From: Halorussus salinisoli
Lineage (GTDB): Archaea > Halobacteriota > Halobacteria > Halobacteriales > Haladaptataceae
Direction of reading: 5' to 3'
Assembly: GCA_005239435.1 (NCBI GenBank)
Contig: ML241305.1
Location: forward strand, 1 to 64,000
Length of the DNA stretch: 64,000 nucleotides
Shown here: in pieces, positions 1 to 8,846 of the stretch
Position numbering within the stretch: position 1 is the stretch's first letter
Layout: each line of letters begins with the position of its first letter
The notes under the pieces: model-generated
The model's database searches: none
What the model was told of the DNA's origin: nothing
The model's input: only the letters and a program-made list of their open reading frames with translations
Translations under genes and position numbers: made by a program

Positions 1-233
1 AGGAAGACGACCAGATGCGCGACCGCATCGTCGAAGGCGTCGAAGACGCCATCGGCCCCATCGCCCGACCCGAGGCGGTCGTCTTCACCCCCGAGCTCCC
101 GAAGACCCGCTCGGGCAAAATCATGCGCCGTCTGCTGGAAGACATCGCCAACGGCGACGAACTGGGCAATACCTCCACGCTCAGGAACCCCGACGTGGTC
201 GAGGACATCCAGCGGAAAGTCAGTGGGGACTGA
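1..233 (+). CDS. acs: Acetyl-CoA synthetase, C-terminal fragment
   Basis: Only the last 77 or so codons lie in the window; the gene enters from the left edge and ends at TGA 231-233. The fragment contains [13 protein letters not shown], the hallmark of the mobile C-terminal domain of acetate-type acyl-CoA synthetases. Its lysine (in SGK) contacts the adenylate and is the usual acetylation site in the family. The enzyme converts acetate, ATP and CoA to acetyl-CoA through an acetyl-adenylate in the cytosol. The preceding [16 protein letters not shown] run and the length after the SGK motif fit Acs rather than long-chain ligases. A propionyl-CoA synthetase cannot be excluded. Confidence 0.9.
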   Translation, partial: EDDQMRDRIVEGVEDAIGPIARPEAVVFTPELPKTRSGKIMRRLLEDIANGDELGNTSTLRNPDVVEDIQRKVSGD

Positions 234-350
234 CGACGTTCGGACGCCTCGGTGAAACGGACACCCGGGCTTTCTAACCGGTCTTCCCGGCTACGGTTCG
301 CTCGTCGCCGTCCGGTTCGTCGGGAAGCGAACGAGCAGGAGAATCCGGTT

Positions 351-650
351 TCAAGCACCGAGCCAGTCGTTCGTGGAGACCGATTCGCCCGCGTCTCGGC
401 AGATTTCCGCGCCCTTCTTCCGGACTCTCCGACTCGACGGGAGTTTCTTCTCGTCTCGAATCGTGGTCTCTATCCACGTCGCCAGTCGCTCGCTCGCGGC
501 CTGGCCCGCGACTTCGCGGACCGACTCGATGGACTTCTCGTAGGCGCGTCGCTGGGACCGACCTTCCCGTTTGACCTCGTACTGCTCCCGGGTTTCGAGA
601 GCGTCCTCGACGGCGCGGTCGATGTCTCGCATCGATTGCTTGATGCTCAC
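351..650 (-). CDS. Small conserved hypothetical protein
   Basis: This ORF encodes 99 residues from a GTG start at 650. A TATA-like box (CTATAC on the minus strand, near 678-683) lies about 30 bases upstream, as expected for a leaderless transcript. The product is charged and predicted to be largely helical (DIDRAVEDALETREQYEVKREG) with no signal peptide, membrane helix or cysteine cluster; one Cys is present. I do not recognise the family. Competing ORFs on the plus strand of the same stretch have an arginine-rich, shadow-like composition. The promoter match and the acidic/basic balance make this the likely gene, but its function is unknown. Confidence 0.55.
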   Translation of the reverse strand: MSIKQSMRDIDRAVEDALETREQYEVKREGRSQRRAYEKSIESVREVAGQAASERLATWIETTIRDEKKLPSSRRVRKKGAEICRDAGESVSTNDWLGA

Positions 651-741
651 GATAGGGGTGACGACGTTTGTAGAGGTATAGTTGGTGGGCGTTCTCTCGG
701 TAGCATCTGAGAACGTACGAGACGGTGATTGTGCTGTAACG

Positions 742-784
742 GGAGGAGTCTGTAATGGGGAAGTAACTGGAGAAGTCTGTAACG
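742..784 (+). repeat. Short direct repeat, two units
   Basis: Two near-identical 16-base units with core GAGTCTGTAA / GAAGTCTGTAA occupy 742-757 and 769-784, a 27-base spacing. They lie in the intergenic stretch between the small hypothetical gene and the acyl-CoA ligase, well upstream of the ligase TATA box. They could be a regulator-binding pair or chance. Confidence 0.35.
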
Positions 785-913
785 AGAGAGGAGTTACGAG
801 GAGGTTAACGACCTCGCGCGGTTAGTGCGACCCGGACTGGTCACGCCGGGAGATATCCAGCTAGACGAAGCCTACCACCTCGCCGTCTGTCGAATTACTT
901 ACCGCCACCGCAA

Positions 914-920
914 TTTATAT
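914..920 (+). promoter_or_regulatory. TATA-like box of the acyl-CoA ligase gene
   Basis: TTTATAT lies about 29 bases before the ATG at 946. This spacing argues for a leaderless transcript starting at 946 and against the GTG at 922, which is too close to the box. Confidence 0.6.
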
Positions 921-945
921 CGTGAAAGTTGATGAATATCTCCGC

Positions 946-2565
946 ATGCACAAACCTCTGCTCGTGACCGACTTTCTCGACAGAGCGCGCTCGCACTACG
1001 GCGACCAAGAGGCCGTGGTGGCGACGACCGGCGAGCGATACACCTACGACGAGTTGGGCGACCGGGCCGACCGACTCTCGGCCGCGCTGGCCGACCGCGG
1101 CATCGAGAAGGGCGACCGCGTGGCAGTGCTGGACCCGAACACCCACTACCACCTCGAATCGGCGTACGGCATCATGCAGTTGGGTGCGGTCCACACGCCG
1201 CTGAACTACCGACTCACGCCCGGCGACTACGAGTACATCCTGAACGACGCCGGGGTGGACGCCGTGGTCGCCGACTACGCCTACGCCGATAAAATCGAGG
1301 CCGTGCGCGACGAGGTCCAGACCGAGGTGTTCATCTCCAACGACGCGGGCGAGACCGACGGCGACTGGGAGGAGTTCGAGGAGGTAATCGCCGACGCCGA
1401 CCCCGACGAGTACGAGCGCCCGGAGATGTCCGAGGACGAAATCATCACCATCAACTACACCTCCGGAACCACGGGCGACCCGAAGGGCGTGATGCGAACC
1501 CACCGGACCGAGACCCTCCACGCCTACGTCCTCTCGGTCCACCACGAACTCTACGACGACGACGTCTACCTCTGGACCCTGCCGATGTTCCACGTCAACG
1601 GGTGGGGCCACATATACGCGATTACCGGCATCGGCGCGAAACACGTCTGCACGCGCGGCGTCGATGCGGCCGACATCGTGGAGAAGGTCACGACCGAGGA
1701 CGTATCCTTCCTCTGTGGCGCACCCACCGTCCTCAACATGCTCATCGACTACTACGAGGAACACGACCACCCCGAGATGTCCGGCGACAACGACGTTCGG
1801 GTCACGACCGCGGGGTCTGCCCCGCCCGAGGCGACGATTCGGACCGTCGAAGACGAGTTCGGCTGGTATCTCAAGCACCTCTACGGCCTGACCGAGACCG
1901 GCCCGCTCGTCACTATCTCGGACGCCCGTCGCCTGATGGACCCCGAGGACGACAGTCGCTTCAAGCTCAAGAAGCGCCAGGGGATGGGCGTCCTCGGCAC
2001 GGAGGTCGCAGTCGTGGACGACGACGGCGAGGACGTGCCCCGCGACGACTCGACCATCGGCGAAATCGTCGTCCGGGGCAACCAGGTCATGGACGGTTAC
2101 TGGGAGAAACCGGAGGCGACCGACGAGGCGTTCAACGAGAGGCGCGAGGGATGGTTCCACACCGGAGACCTCGCGGTCGTAGACGAACACGGCATGGTGT
2201 CGATTCAGGACCGCAAGAAGGACATCATCGTCTCCGGCGGCGAGAACATCTCCAGCATCGAACTCGAAGACACGCTCTTCGACCACGAGGCGGTCTCGGA
2301 CGTGGCGGTCGTCCCGGCCCCGAGCGACCAGTGGGGCGAGACGCCCAAGGCGTTCGTGGTCCCGGAGTCGGGCGACCCCGACGAACCCGGCGTGACCAAA
2401 GAGGAGGTCGAGTCGTTCACGAAGGAGCGTCTGGCCTCGTACAAGGCGGTCCACCGGGTGGAGTTCGTGGCTGAACTCCCCTCGACCGCCACGGGCAAGA
2501 TTCAGAAGTACGAACTTCGCGCCCGCGAGTGGGACGACGAAGACCGGATGGTCGGACAGGGGTAG
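946..2565 (+). CDS. Medium/long-chain acyl-CoA ligase (AMP-forming)
   Basis: This is a 539-residue member of the ANL adenylating superfamily that activates a carboxylic acid with ATP and transfers it to CoA. The P-loop-like signature TSGTTGDPKG is at residues 172-181, YGLTET is mid-protein, the hinge motif GWFHTGD is at about 402-408, and the catalytic C-terminal lysine in TGKIQKYELR is near residue 518. The length is normal for the family. I chose ATG 946 over GTG 922 because of the TATA spacing and because MHKPLLVTDFLDRA reads as the usual beginning. It precedes a Liv-type ABC importer, so the imported compound may be an acid that this enzyme activates (inference). The exact chain length or an aromatic substrate cannot be read from the sequence. 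Confidence 0.9.
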   Translation: MHKPLLVTDFLDRARSHYGDQEAVVATTGERYTYDELGDRADRLSAALADRGIEKGDRVAVLDPNTHYHLESAYGIMQLGAVHTPLNYRLTPGDYEYILNDAGVDAVVADYAYADKIEAVRDEVQTEVFISNDAGETDGDWEEFEEVIADADPDEYERPEMSEDEIITINYTSGTTGDPKGVMRTHRTETLHAYVLSVHHELYDDDVYLWTLPMFHVNGWGHIYAITGIGAKHVCTRGVDAADIVEKVTTEDVSFLCGAPTVLNMLIDYYEEHDHPEMSGDNDVRVTTAGSAPPEATIRTVEDEFGWYLKHLYGLTETGPLVTISDARRLMDPEDDSRFKLKKRQGMGVLGTEVAVVDDDGEDVPRDDSTIGEIVVRGNQVMDGYWEKPEATDEAFNERREGWFHTGDLAVVDEHGMVSIQDRKKDIIVSGGENISSIELEDTLFDHEAVSDVAVVPAPSDQWGETPKAFVVPESGDPDEPGVTKEEVESFTKERLASYKAVHRVEFVAELPSTATGKIQKYELRAREWDDEDRMVGQG

Positions 2566-2883
2566 CCCGAGGCCGAGATTTCCGGGCGGTTTCCCGCGTT
2601 CTCGGGCAGTTTCCCGCGCTCGGGCGACTCCTCTCGTTCTCGGGACTGTCGTTCCACGAGTGGTCTGCGAACTACGCCGTGGGTCCGAGAGGTTGTAGTT
2701 CTGAACTAGACGACCCGGGCCGATACGATAATTATTGACAATATTACATTTTTCACCACCCGTCGTATATTACGGTGATACCCCGCTAACACTTCGCTAC
2801 TCTCGGAATAGAGCGATATTTTACAATTACGGTACTGGAATCATCCCGTATAATTATTAATGAGGTTATCGTCCCGTGATAGC
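2566..2883. other. Intergenic promoter region, no gene seen
   Basis: The 318 bases between the ligase and the substrate-binding protein are AT-rich from about 2710 onward and hold no credible ORF. They include several TATA-like runs besides the one assigned to the next gene, so more than one start site or a regulator site is possible. Confidence 0.5.
2848..2860 (+). promoter_or_regulatory. TATA box of the Liv-type operon
   Basis: GTATAATTATTAA is centred about 30 bases before ATG 2884, consistent with leaderless transcription of the binding-protein gene. Confidence 0.65.
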
Positions 2884-4206
2884 ATGGCGCAGAGAGAAAA
2901 AACGGACGTGTCGCGGCGCGACGTCGTGAAGATGGCCGGAGCGACCGGTCTGTCCGGACTGGGGGTCGCCGGGAGCGCGAGTGCACAGGAGTATCCACCC
3001 ATCGGGAACTTCCCGGTTCAGGGGAATCCGACCTTCGGATTCACGGTCCCGCAGTCCGGACCGTACTCCTCGGAAGGACAGGACGAACTTCGGGCGTATC
3101 AGTTGGCAGTCGACCACCTCAACAACGGGGGCGGTTGGGTGGACAACTGGTCGGACCTCACGGGCAACGGAGTCCTCGGCAATCAGGTCGAGTCCGTCTC
3201 GGGTGACACCGCGACCGACGCCGACACGGCCCGCCAGACGGCCCGCCGGATGATTCAACGCGACCAAGCCATCATGCTGTCCGGTGGTTCGTCGAGCGCG
3301 GTCGCCATCGCGATTCAGGAGCTTTGTCAGCGTGAGAAGGTGCAGTACATGTGCTGTCTGACCCACTCGAACGATACCACGGGCAAGTCCTGCGTCCGGT
3401 ACTCGTTCCGGGAGATGTTCAACGCCTACATGACCGCGCAGGCGCTCGTCCCGCCGGTCATCGAAGAGTACGGCGAGAACAACAGTTTCTACCAGTTGTA
3501 CGCCGACTACACGTGGGGCCAGACCGTCCAGTCGTCGATGAGCCAGTTCTTCGGCGAAGCGGGGTGGAACGAACTCGACAGCGTCGCCACGCCACTCGGG
3601 ACGAAGGACTTCTCGTCGTACCTCCAGCAGGTCCCGCGCGACGAGGCCGACGTGCTGTTCCTGGACCACTACGGCCTCGACGGGTCGAACTCGCTGACTC
3701 AGGCCAAGGAGATGGGACTGGACCAGGACATGGAGATAATCGTCCCGCTGTACAACCGGCCGATGGCGCAGGCCGCGGGCGGGGCCATCGAGGGGGTGTA
3801 CGGCACCGTCGCGTGGGACTCCCAAATCGACAATCCGCCGTCGAACCAGTTCACGCAGGTGTTCCAGAACCAGTACGACCGCATCCCGTCCGGGGTCGCC
3901 CAACTGGCGTACGCCCAGACGCTCCAGTACGCCGCCGCAGTCGAGCGAGCGGGCACCTTCTACCCGCCGGAGGTCATCAGGCAACTAGAAGGCCGACAGT
4001 ACGACAACATCGGGATGGGCCAAGAGACGATGCGGGCCTGCGACCATCAGGCCCAGCGCGCGGTCCCGGTCGTGAAGGGACTGGCCGAAAGCGACCAGCA
4101 ACAGGGTCAGTTCTACGAGATTGTCAACGTCACGTCGAGGGACCAACTCGGCTACGGGTGCGACGAGGGACCAGCCGCGGAGTGCGAACTCGGACCGTAC
4201 GAGTAG
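2884..4206 (+). CDS. ABC importer substrate-binding protein (Liv/urea/amide type)
   Basis: This is a 440-residue periplasmic-binding-protein fold of type I, the family that serves branched-chain amino acid, urea and amide importers. It has a twin-arginine signal (SRRDVVKMAG at 10-19) with a likely cleavage after ASA at 34. No lipobox cysteine follows, so anchoring would be by another route, or the protein is released. ATG 2884 was preferred to 2860 because it lies about 30 bases after a strong TATA box and directly before the Tat motif. The mature chain has seven cysteines (LCQ, MCC, SCV, ACD, GCD, ECE), which is high for a haloarchaeal secreted protein. It heads the permease and ATPase genes that follow. 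The ligand cannot be determined. Confidence 0.88.
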   Translation: MAQREKTDVSRRDVVKMAGATGLSGLGVAGSASAQEYPPIGNFPVQGNPTFGFTVPQSGPYSSEGQDELRAYQLAVDHLNNGGGWVDNWSDLTGNGVLGNQVESVSGDTATDADTARQTARRMIQRDQAIMLSGGSSSAVAIAIQELCQREKVQYMCCLTHSNDTTGKSCVRYSFREMFNAYMTAQALVPPVIEEYGENNSFYQLYADYTWGQTVQSSMSQFFGEAGWNELDSVATPLGTKDFSSYLQQVPRDEADVLFLDHYGLDGSNSLTQAKEMGLDQDMEIIVPLYNRPMAQAAGGAIEGVYGTVAWDSQIDNPPSNQFTQVFQNQYDRIPSGVAQLAYAQTLQYAAAVERAGTFYPPEVIRQLEGRQYDNIGMGQETMRACDHQAQRAVPVVKGLAESDQQQGQFYEIVNVTSRDQLGYGCDEGPAAECELGPYE

Positions 4207-4331
4207 TTCGGTTCGACCCCCAGTCGGGGGTTCGAAAGGAGGGAACCAACCGTTATGCTTGCGAGAGAATATCAAACAGATGTGGTGGGGAATCGTAGTC
4301 GGAGGGTCGAACGGGAAATAGAGGTGATAGC

Positions 4332-5285
4332 GTGACGCTCGTCGGCGAACCGCTGTTCGTCCAAGCGGTCGTGGAGACGTTCCTGAACGGTCTCCAGCAG
4401 GGCGCGATTTACGTGTTAGTCGCCATCGGGCTATCCATCATTCTCGGAACGTTGAAGTTCGTCAACTTCGCTCACGGCGCGCTCTATCTGATAGGAACGT
4501 ACACCGGACTGCTGATTACGCTCGAAATCAACGTCACCGACGGCAAACTGGCCGACTGGGGCTACACGCCCATCGGACTCGAATGGGGCTTTCTGGCCGC
4601 GCTGGTCATCGTCCCGGTACTGGTGTTCGTCGTCGGGTTGCTGATGGAGCGATTCGTCGCCCGGCCGTTCTACGACCGGCCCGACACCGACCAGATACTG
4701 CTCACGTTCGGACTCGCAATCGTGATTCAGGAGGTGTTCAAAATCCTGTTCGGGGGCCAGAGCTACAACTTCGCGCGGCCCGGGTGGGCCAGCGGACAGG
4801 TGAACCTCCCCATCGTGGGGACGTTCCCCGAGTGGCGACTGTACATCATCGGGATTACGGCCGCAGTCGTCGTGCTGGTCTACGGTCTCATCGAGTACAC
4901 CGACTTCGGGTTGGTGGTGCGCGCGGGGACGCGGGACGCCGAGATGGTCGAACTGCTGGGTATCAAGCTCTCGCGGCCCTACCTGATGGTGTTCGGCGTC
5001 GGCGCGGCGCTCGCGGGCGTCGCGGGCGTGGTCGGCGGGCCGCTGTACGCGGTCAATCCCAACATCGGCACCGAGATACTGGTCCCCTCCTTCCTCGTCG
5101 TCGTCATCGGCGGGGTCGGTTCCATCACGGGCGCGGTCCTCGGCGGGATTCTCATCGGCGAGACGCTGGCGGTTATGGTGGCCATCGCGCCGCAGTGGTC
5201 GCAGGTCGGCATCTACGTGCTGGCCGCGGTCGTCCTGCTCGCGCGACCGCAGGGTCTGCTCGGGGCCGAGGAGGTGGCACCGTGA
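4332..5285 (+). CDS. livH: Branched-chain-type ABC importer permease, LivH-like
   Basis: This is a 317-residue polytopic membrane protein of the LivH family (about eight helices). Family-typical segments include NGLQQGAIYVLVAIGLSIILG at the start, FVNFAHGALY, and GVGSITGAVLGGILIG near the C-terminus. It starts at GTG 4332 with a Shine-Dalgarno GAGGTGA at 4321-4327, as expected for an internal cistron. It forms a heterodimeric channel with the next gene. Its stop overlaps the start of livM (GTGA). Substrate identity is set mainly by the binding protein. Confidence 0.92.
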   Translation: MTLVGEPLFVQAVVETFLNGLQQGAIYVLVAIGLSIILGTLKFVNFAHGALYLIGTYTGLLITLEINVTDGKLADWGYTPIGLEWGFLAALVIVPVLVFVVGLLMERFVARPFYDRPDTDQILLTFGLAIVIQEVFKILFGGQSYNFARPGWASGQVNLPIVGTFPEWRLYIIGITAAVVVLVYGLIEYTDFGLVVRAGTRDAEMVELLGIKLSRPYLMVFGVGAALAGVAGVVGGPLYAVNPNIGTEILVPSFLVVVIGGVGSITGAVLGGILIGETLAVMVAIAPQWSQVGIYVLAAVVLLARPQGLLGAEEVAP

Positions 5286-6466
5286 GCGACGAACCCACCG
5301 AGACGGCCGACGCGACCGAGGACGCCGGGACCGTCGTCGAGCGAGCGGAGCGCCAGTTCCCCTCGTGGGAGCGCGTCCGGGAGAGCGAGTGGTTCGTCGT
5401 CGCGGCGACCACGCTCGCAGTCGCGGTCTTCCCGTGGCTGTTCGCTCGCGCGCCGGTCGTCAGCGGCGTGCTACAGGGGTATCAGGACCTCGCCACCCTC
5501 ATCCTCATCTGGGGCATTTTCGCCATGGGGTTCAACCTCCTGCTGGGGTACACCGGCCTGCTGTCGTTCGGTCACGCCGCCTTCTGGGGCGGCGCGGCCT
5601 ACGCCGCGGGGGTGTTCAGCGCGCAGGTGTCGTCGAGTCCGATTCTCGTCATCCTCGCGGGCACGACGTTCGCGGCGCTGTCGGCGTGGATACTCGGGTT
5701 CGTCTCGCTCCGGCGCGGCGGCATCTACTTTGCCATCCTGACGCTGGCGTTCGGCCAGATGGCCTACTACATGGCGCTGTCGCCGCTGGCGGGGATTACC
5801 GGCGGCGAGAATGGCTTCACGGGGGTCGAAATCGGAAAGCTGTTCGGGGTCTTCCAGCTTCGGTATCCGGTCCCGGGGCTGAGTTGGCTGGTCGGGACGT
5901 GGAAGTACGTGCTGGTCGGCGCGATAGCGGTCCTCTGCGTGACGGCCGCCAACCGCATCCTCCACTCGCCGTACGGGATGGTGTTCCGGGCGATTCGGGA
6001 GAACGACCAGCGCGCCGAGTTCGTCGGCCTGAACGTCTGGCGCTACAAACTCATGGCGTTCGTCATCTCGGGGACGTTCGCGGGAATAGCGGGGAGCCTG
6101 TTCACCATCTACAGCGCCTACGTCCCCCTGTCGTCGTTCTACTGGACCACCAGTGGCGAGGTGGTCATCATGGCGGTACTCGGCGGCGTCGGGTCGCTGT
6201 TCGGCCCGATACTCGGCGCGGGGGTGTACCTCTACGTCGAGAACATCGTCAGCGGCGTCCAGCAGTTGACCGTCCCGTTCACGGGTCCCTCGGAGTACGT
6301 CACGCTGGTCCAGGAGCCGATCGTCCTGCTCGACGGGTTCGGGGCGTACTGGCACCTCATCCTCGGACTGGTGTTCGTCGCGGTCGTCGTCCTGTTCCCG
6401 CGGGGCATCTGGGGACTGTTCGAGGACGTGGCGAGTGCTCTCGGACGACTTGGAGGTGGTCGCTGA
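5282..6466 (+). CDS. livM: Branched-chain-type ABC importer permease, LivM-like
   Basis: This 394-residue LivM-family permease carries a hydrophilic acidic N-terminal extension of about 45 residues before the first helix. Family motifs are GFNLLLGYTGLLSFGHAAFWG, RGGIYFAILTLAFGQMAY and RAIRENDQRAEFVGLNVWRYK (the EAA-like coupling loop). GTG 5282 overlaps the livH stop by the GTGA pattern, which supports translational coupling. It pairs with LivH to form the translocation pore. The ORF stays open far upstream, but that part is out of frame with livH and is not coding. Confidence 0.92.
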   Translation: MSDEPTETADATEDAGTVVERAERQFPSWERVRESEWFVVAATTLAVAVFPWLFARAPVVSGVLQGYQDLATLILIWGIFAMGFNLLLGYTGLLSFGHAAFWGGAAYAAGVFSAQVSSSPILVILAGTTFAALSAWILGFVSLRRGGIYFAILTLAFGQMAYYMALSPLAGITGGENGFTGVEIGKLFGVFQLRYPVPGLSWLVGTWKYVLVGAIAVLCVTAANRILHSPYGMVFRAIRENDQRAEFVGLNVWRYKLMAFVISGTFAGIAGSLFTIYSAYVPLSSFYWTTSGEVVIMAVLGGVGSLFGPILGAGVYLYVENIVSGVQQLTVPFTGPSEYVTLVQEPIVLLDGFGAYWHLILGLVFVAVVVLFPRGIWGLFEDVASALGRLGGGR

Positions 6467-7224
6467 TGGCGCTGCTCGAAACCCGGAGTCTCACCAAGTC
6501 GTTCGGCGGTCTAGTGGCGGTAGACGACGTGGATCTCGAAATAGAGGAAGGCGAGTCCATCTCGATCATCGGACCGAACGGCGCGGGCAAGTCCACGCTC
6601 ATCAACCTCGTCACCCGGATGCTCGACGCGACCGAGGGCGACATCTCGTTCAAGGGCGAGTCGATTCTGCGCGACGACCCCCACGAGGTGGTCCAGAAGG
6701 GCGTGAGCCGGTCGTTCCAGACGGCTTCCATCTTCCCGGAACTCTCGGTCGAGGAGAACGCCCAAATCGCGTCGCTGGCGGCCGAACACGGCTCGTTCCG
6801 GTTCAACTTCCTCCGGCACCGGAACAACTACGGCGAGGTCGACCGGTTGGCCCGCCGGACGCTGGACGCCGTGGGCCTGCTCGGCCAGCGCGACGTGGTC
6901 GCCGAAGACCTGCCGTACGGCGACAAGCGCCGACTCGAACTCGGCATCGCGCTGGCGAGCGAACCCGACCTGCTGTTGATGGACGAACCGACCGCGGGGA
7001 TGTCGCCCGAGGAGACCGCCGACACGGTCGAACTCATCGAGCAGGTCAAGGAGGAACTCGACCTGACCGTCCTGCTGGTCGAGCACGACATGGAGGTCGT
7101 GTTCAACGTCGCCGACCGCATCGTGGTGTTGAATCGCGGGAGCGTCATCGCCGAGGGGTCGCCCGAGGAAGTCCAGGGCGACCCCGACGTGCAGGAGGCG
7201 TATCTCGGAGGTGTCGAGGCGTGA
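6466..7224 (+). CDS. livG: ABC importer ATPase, LivG-like
   Basis: This is a 252-residue ABC ATPase. The Walker A motif GPNGAGKST is at 36-44. The LivG-type signature region reads PYGDKRRLELGIAL instead of canonical LSGGQ, as is normal in this subfamily. Walker B LLLMDEP has its aspartate at 173, and the switch histidine is in LVEHDMEVVF. ATG 6466 overlaps the livM stop (ATGA style) and is preceded by GGAGGTGGT at 6452-6460. It is one of two ATPases energising the importer. Confidence 0.93.
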   Translation: MALLETRSLTKSFGGLVAVDDVDLEIEEGESISIIGPNGAGKSTLINLVTRMLDATEGDISFKGESILRDDPHEVVQKGVSRSFQTASIFPELSVEENAQIASLAAEHGSFRFNFLRHRNNYGEVDRLARRTLDAVGLLGQRDVVAEDLPYGDKRRLELGIALASEPDLLLMDEPTAGMSPEETADTVELIEQVKEELDLTVLLVEHDMEVVFNVADRIVVLNRGSVIAEGSPEEVQGDPDVQEAYLGGVEA

Positions 7225-7261
7225 GACGAGCGTCGCGGACGGCGACGTGGGGGCGGTCGAG

Positions 7262-8014
7262 ATGAGTCTGCTGGAACTGACCGACGTGGACGCCTTCTAC
7301 GGCGAGAGCCACATCCTCCGGGACGTGGACCTGACCGTCGAGGAGGGAGAAATCTGTGCTCTGTTGGGTCGGAACGGCGCGGGCAAGACCACGACGCTCC
7401 GGTCGATTTCGGGCGCGCGCCCGCCGGAGGTCCGCGAAGGCCGCATCTCGTTCAAGGGCGAGGACATCACCGCGATGGCTCCCGAGGACGTCTCGGCGCG
7501 GGGTCTCTCGCTGGTGCCCGAAGAGCGGCGCATCTTTCCGAACCTCACGGTCGAGGAGAACCTCCACCTCGCCGAAGTCTCGGAGAACCGGTCGAACACT
7601 GTCGGGCGGTCGCTCGGACAGGTGCAGGTCGAACACGTCGGGATGACGACCGAGGAGGTGTACGACGAGTTCCCGCGCTTGCGCGAGCGCAAGACCCAGC
7701 AGGCCGGGACGCTCTCGGGCGGCGAACAGCAGATGCTCGCCATCGCCCGGGCGCTGAAGCAGAACACCGACCTGCTCCTGCTGGACGAACCCTACGAGGG
7801 GTTGGCACCCCAGATAATCGCCGACGTGGAGGACGCCATCGAGCGCATCAGCGACTCGGGCACCACGATTCTGCTGGTCGAGCAGAACGCCGTCGCCGCG
7901 ATGGGCGTCGCCGACCGGTGTTACGTCGTCGACCAAGGGAGCATCGTCTTCGAAGGAACCGCGGCGGAACTACGCGAAGATGACGAAACGAGAGACCGAT
8001 ACCTCGGCGTCTGA
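7262..8014 (+). CDS. livF: ABC importer ATPase, LivF-like
   Basis: This is a 250-residue ABC ATPase with Walker A GRNGAGKTT at 36-44, the signature LSGGEQQML, Walker B LLLLDEPYEGL and the family sequence LVPEERRIFPNLTVEENL. It starts at ATG 7262, 37 bases after livG. An upstream in-frame start at 7211 would overlap livG but lacks family sequence. It pairs with LivG. The last 35 bases overlap the next gene in another frame. Confidence 0.93.
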   Translation: MSLLELTDVDAFYGESHILRDVDLTVEEGEICALLGRNGAGKTTTLRSISGARPPEVREGRISFKGEDITAMAPEDVSARGLSLVPEERRIFPNLTVEENLHLAEVSENRSNTVGRSLGQVQVEHVGMTTEEVYDEFPRLRERKTQQAGTLSGGEQQMLAIARALKQNTDLLLLDEPYEGLAPQIIADVEDAIERISDSGTTILLVEQNAVAAMGVADRCYVVDQGSIVFEGTAAELREDDETRDRYLGV

Positions 8015-8702
8015 GGAAGCGAGAGGGAATCGAGCGGCGACGACCAGCGACTCGGAGGCGCTCTTCGACGCGCTGGTCGAGGAGAGAGTTCTGGCGGTCG
8101 GCGACGCCGGCGTCCGAACCACCGACGAGTTCGACGACACCCACGCCATCTACCACGATTCGTACGTCGGGGTGGACGACTCGGAGTTCCACGAGGCGGT
8201 CGCGGCGACCTTCGGCCTGCCCGATGCGGACGCCGCGGCCGACCTCGTCGCCGAACGCGGCGTCTCGCGCGCCGAGTTCGTCTGCTATCTGGCGGTCCAA
8301 TCGCACGTAGAGCGCGAATTCCCGGCAGAGGACCTCGCTGCGATGACCGTGATGGTGTTCGAGACCGTCCCGGACTCGCCGGTCCCGCCCGAAATCGCGG
8401 ACGTGACCGACGACCCCCAGTCGTTCCTCGCGGGCCGGGACCGCGCGGTGGTCTCGGTCTGGAAGCGATTCTGCGACCCCTGCGAGGCGACGAAGGCCGA
8501 CCTGCCGACGATCCTCGACGCGACGCCCGACGACGCCGCGATTGCGGGCATCGACGGCGAGGTCGCGGTCGCATTCTGTGAGACCCACGCGGTGGAGTCC
8601 GCGCCGGGGTTCGTCGTCGTGGACGGCCCGGACCGGAGGACGGTCTGCGAGAGCGACGCCGACGCGGTGGCCGAGACCCTGCGAGCGGTCTACGCAGACT
8701 GA
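7980..8702 (+). CDS. Thioredoxin-fold protein with CDPC motif
   Basis: This is a 240-residue cytosolic protein. The C-terminal third (about 150-240) looks like a thioredoxin fold: VVSVWKRFCDPCEATKADLP carries the redox pair C165-D-P-C168, and a PGFVVVDG strand follows with the typical cis-Pro position near it. The N-terminal about 140 residues are acidic and unlike thioredoxin. ATG 7980 lies inside livF (35-base overlap), so translation is probably coupled to the importer. This link with the cysteine-rich binding protein is unusual. The overall family is not recognised beyond the thioredoxin fold, and a shorter start cannot be ruled out. Confidence 0.75.
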   Translation: MTKRETDTSASEEARGNRAATTSDSEALFDALVEERVLAVGDAGVRTTDEFDDTHAIYHDSYVGVDDSEFHEAVAATFGLPDADAAADLVAERGVSRAEFVCYLAVQSHVEREFPAEDLAAMTVMVFETVPDSPVPPEIADVTDDPQSFLAGRDRAVVSVWKRFCDPCEATKADLPTILDATPDDAAIAGIDGEVAVAFCETHAVESAPGFVVVDGPDRRTVCESDADAVAETLRAVYAD

Positions 8703-8737
8703 CCGCCCGTCGGCCGGGCCGCGACTTCGGTAGGCCA

Positions 8738-8763
8738 CGACCGCGAGCGGGCGGAGGCTTTCG
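8738..8763 (-). repeat. Dispersed intergenic repeat R1, core copy
   Basis: On the minus strand this 26-base stretch matches 36921-36946 at 25 of 26 positions (starts CGAAAGCC, ends GCTCGCGGTCG). It lies between the thioredoxin-fold gene and the SRPBCC gene. Confidence 0.6.
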
Positions 8764-8846
8764 AGGACGAAGTCGCGTCTCCGCTGTTACGGTGCGTAGC
8801 GCGTCCGCCGGAAGTTTTACGCCGCGTTCGTCCCAAACTCGCCAGC

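Noticed and set aside
895..2454. 519-codon reverse ORF opposite the acyl-CoA ligase
   Set aside because: It is a frame shadow of a strongly conserved enzyme gene. Its composition (Val/Arg/His/Asp-rich, no family sequence) is typical of the antisense of GC-rich haloarchaeal genes.
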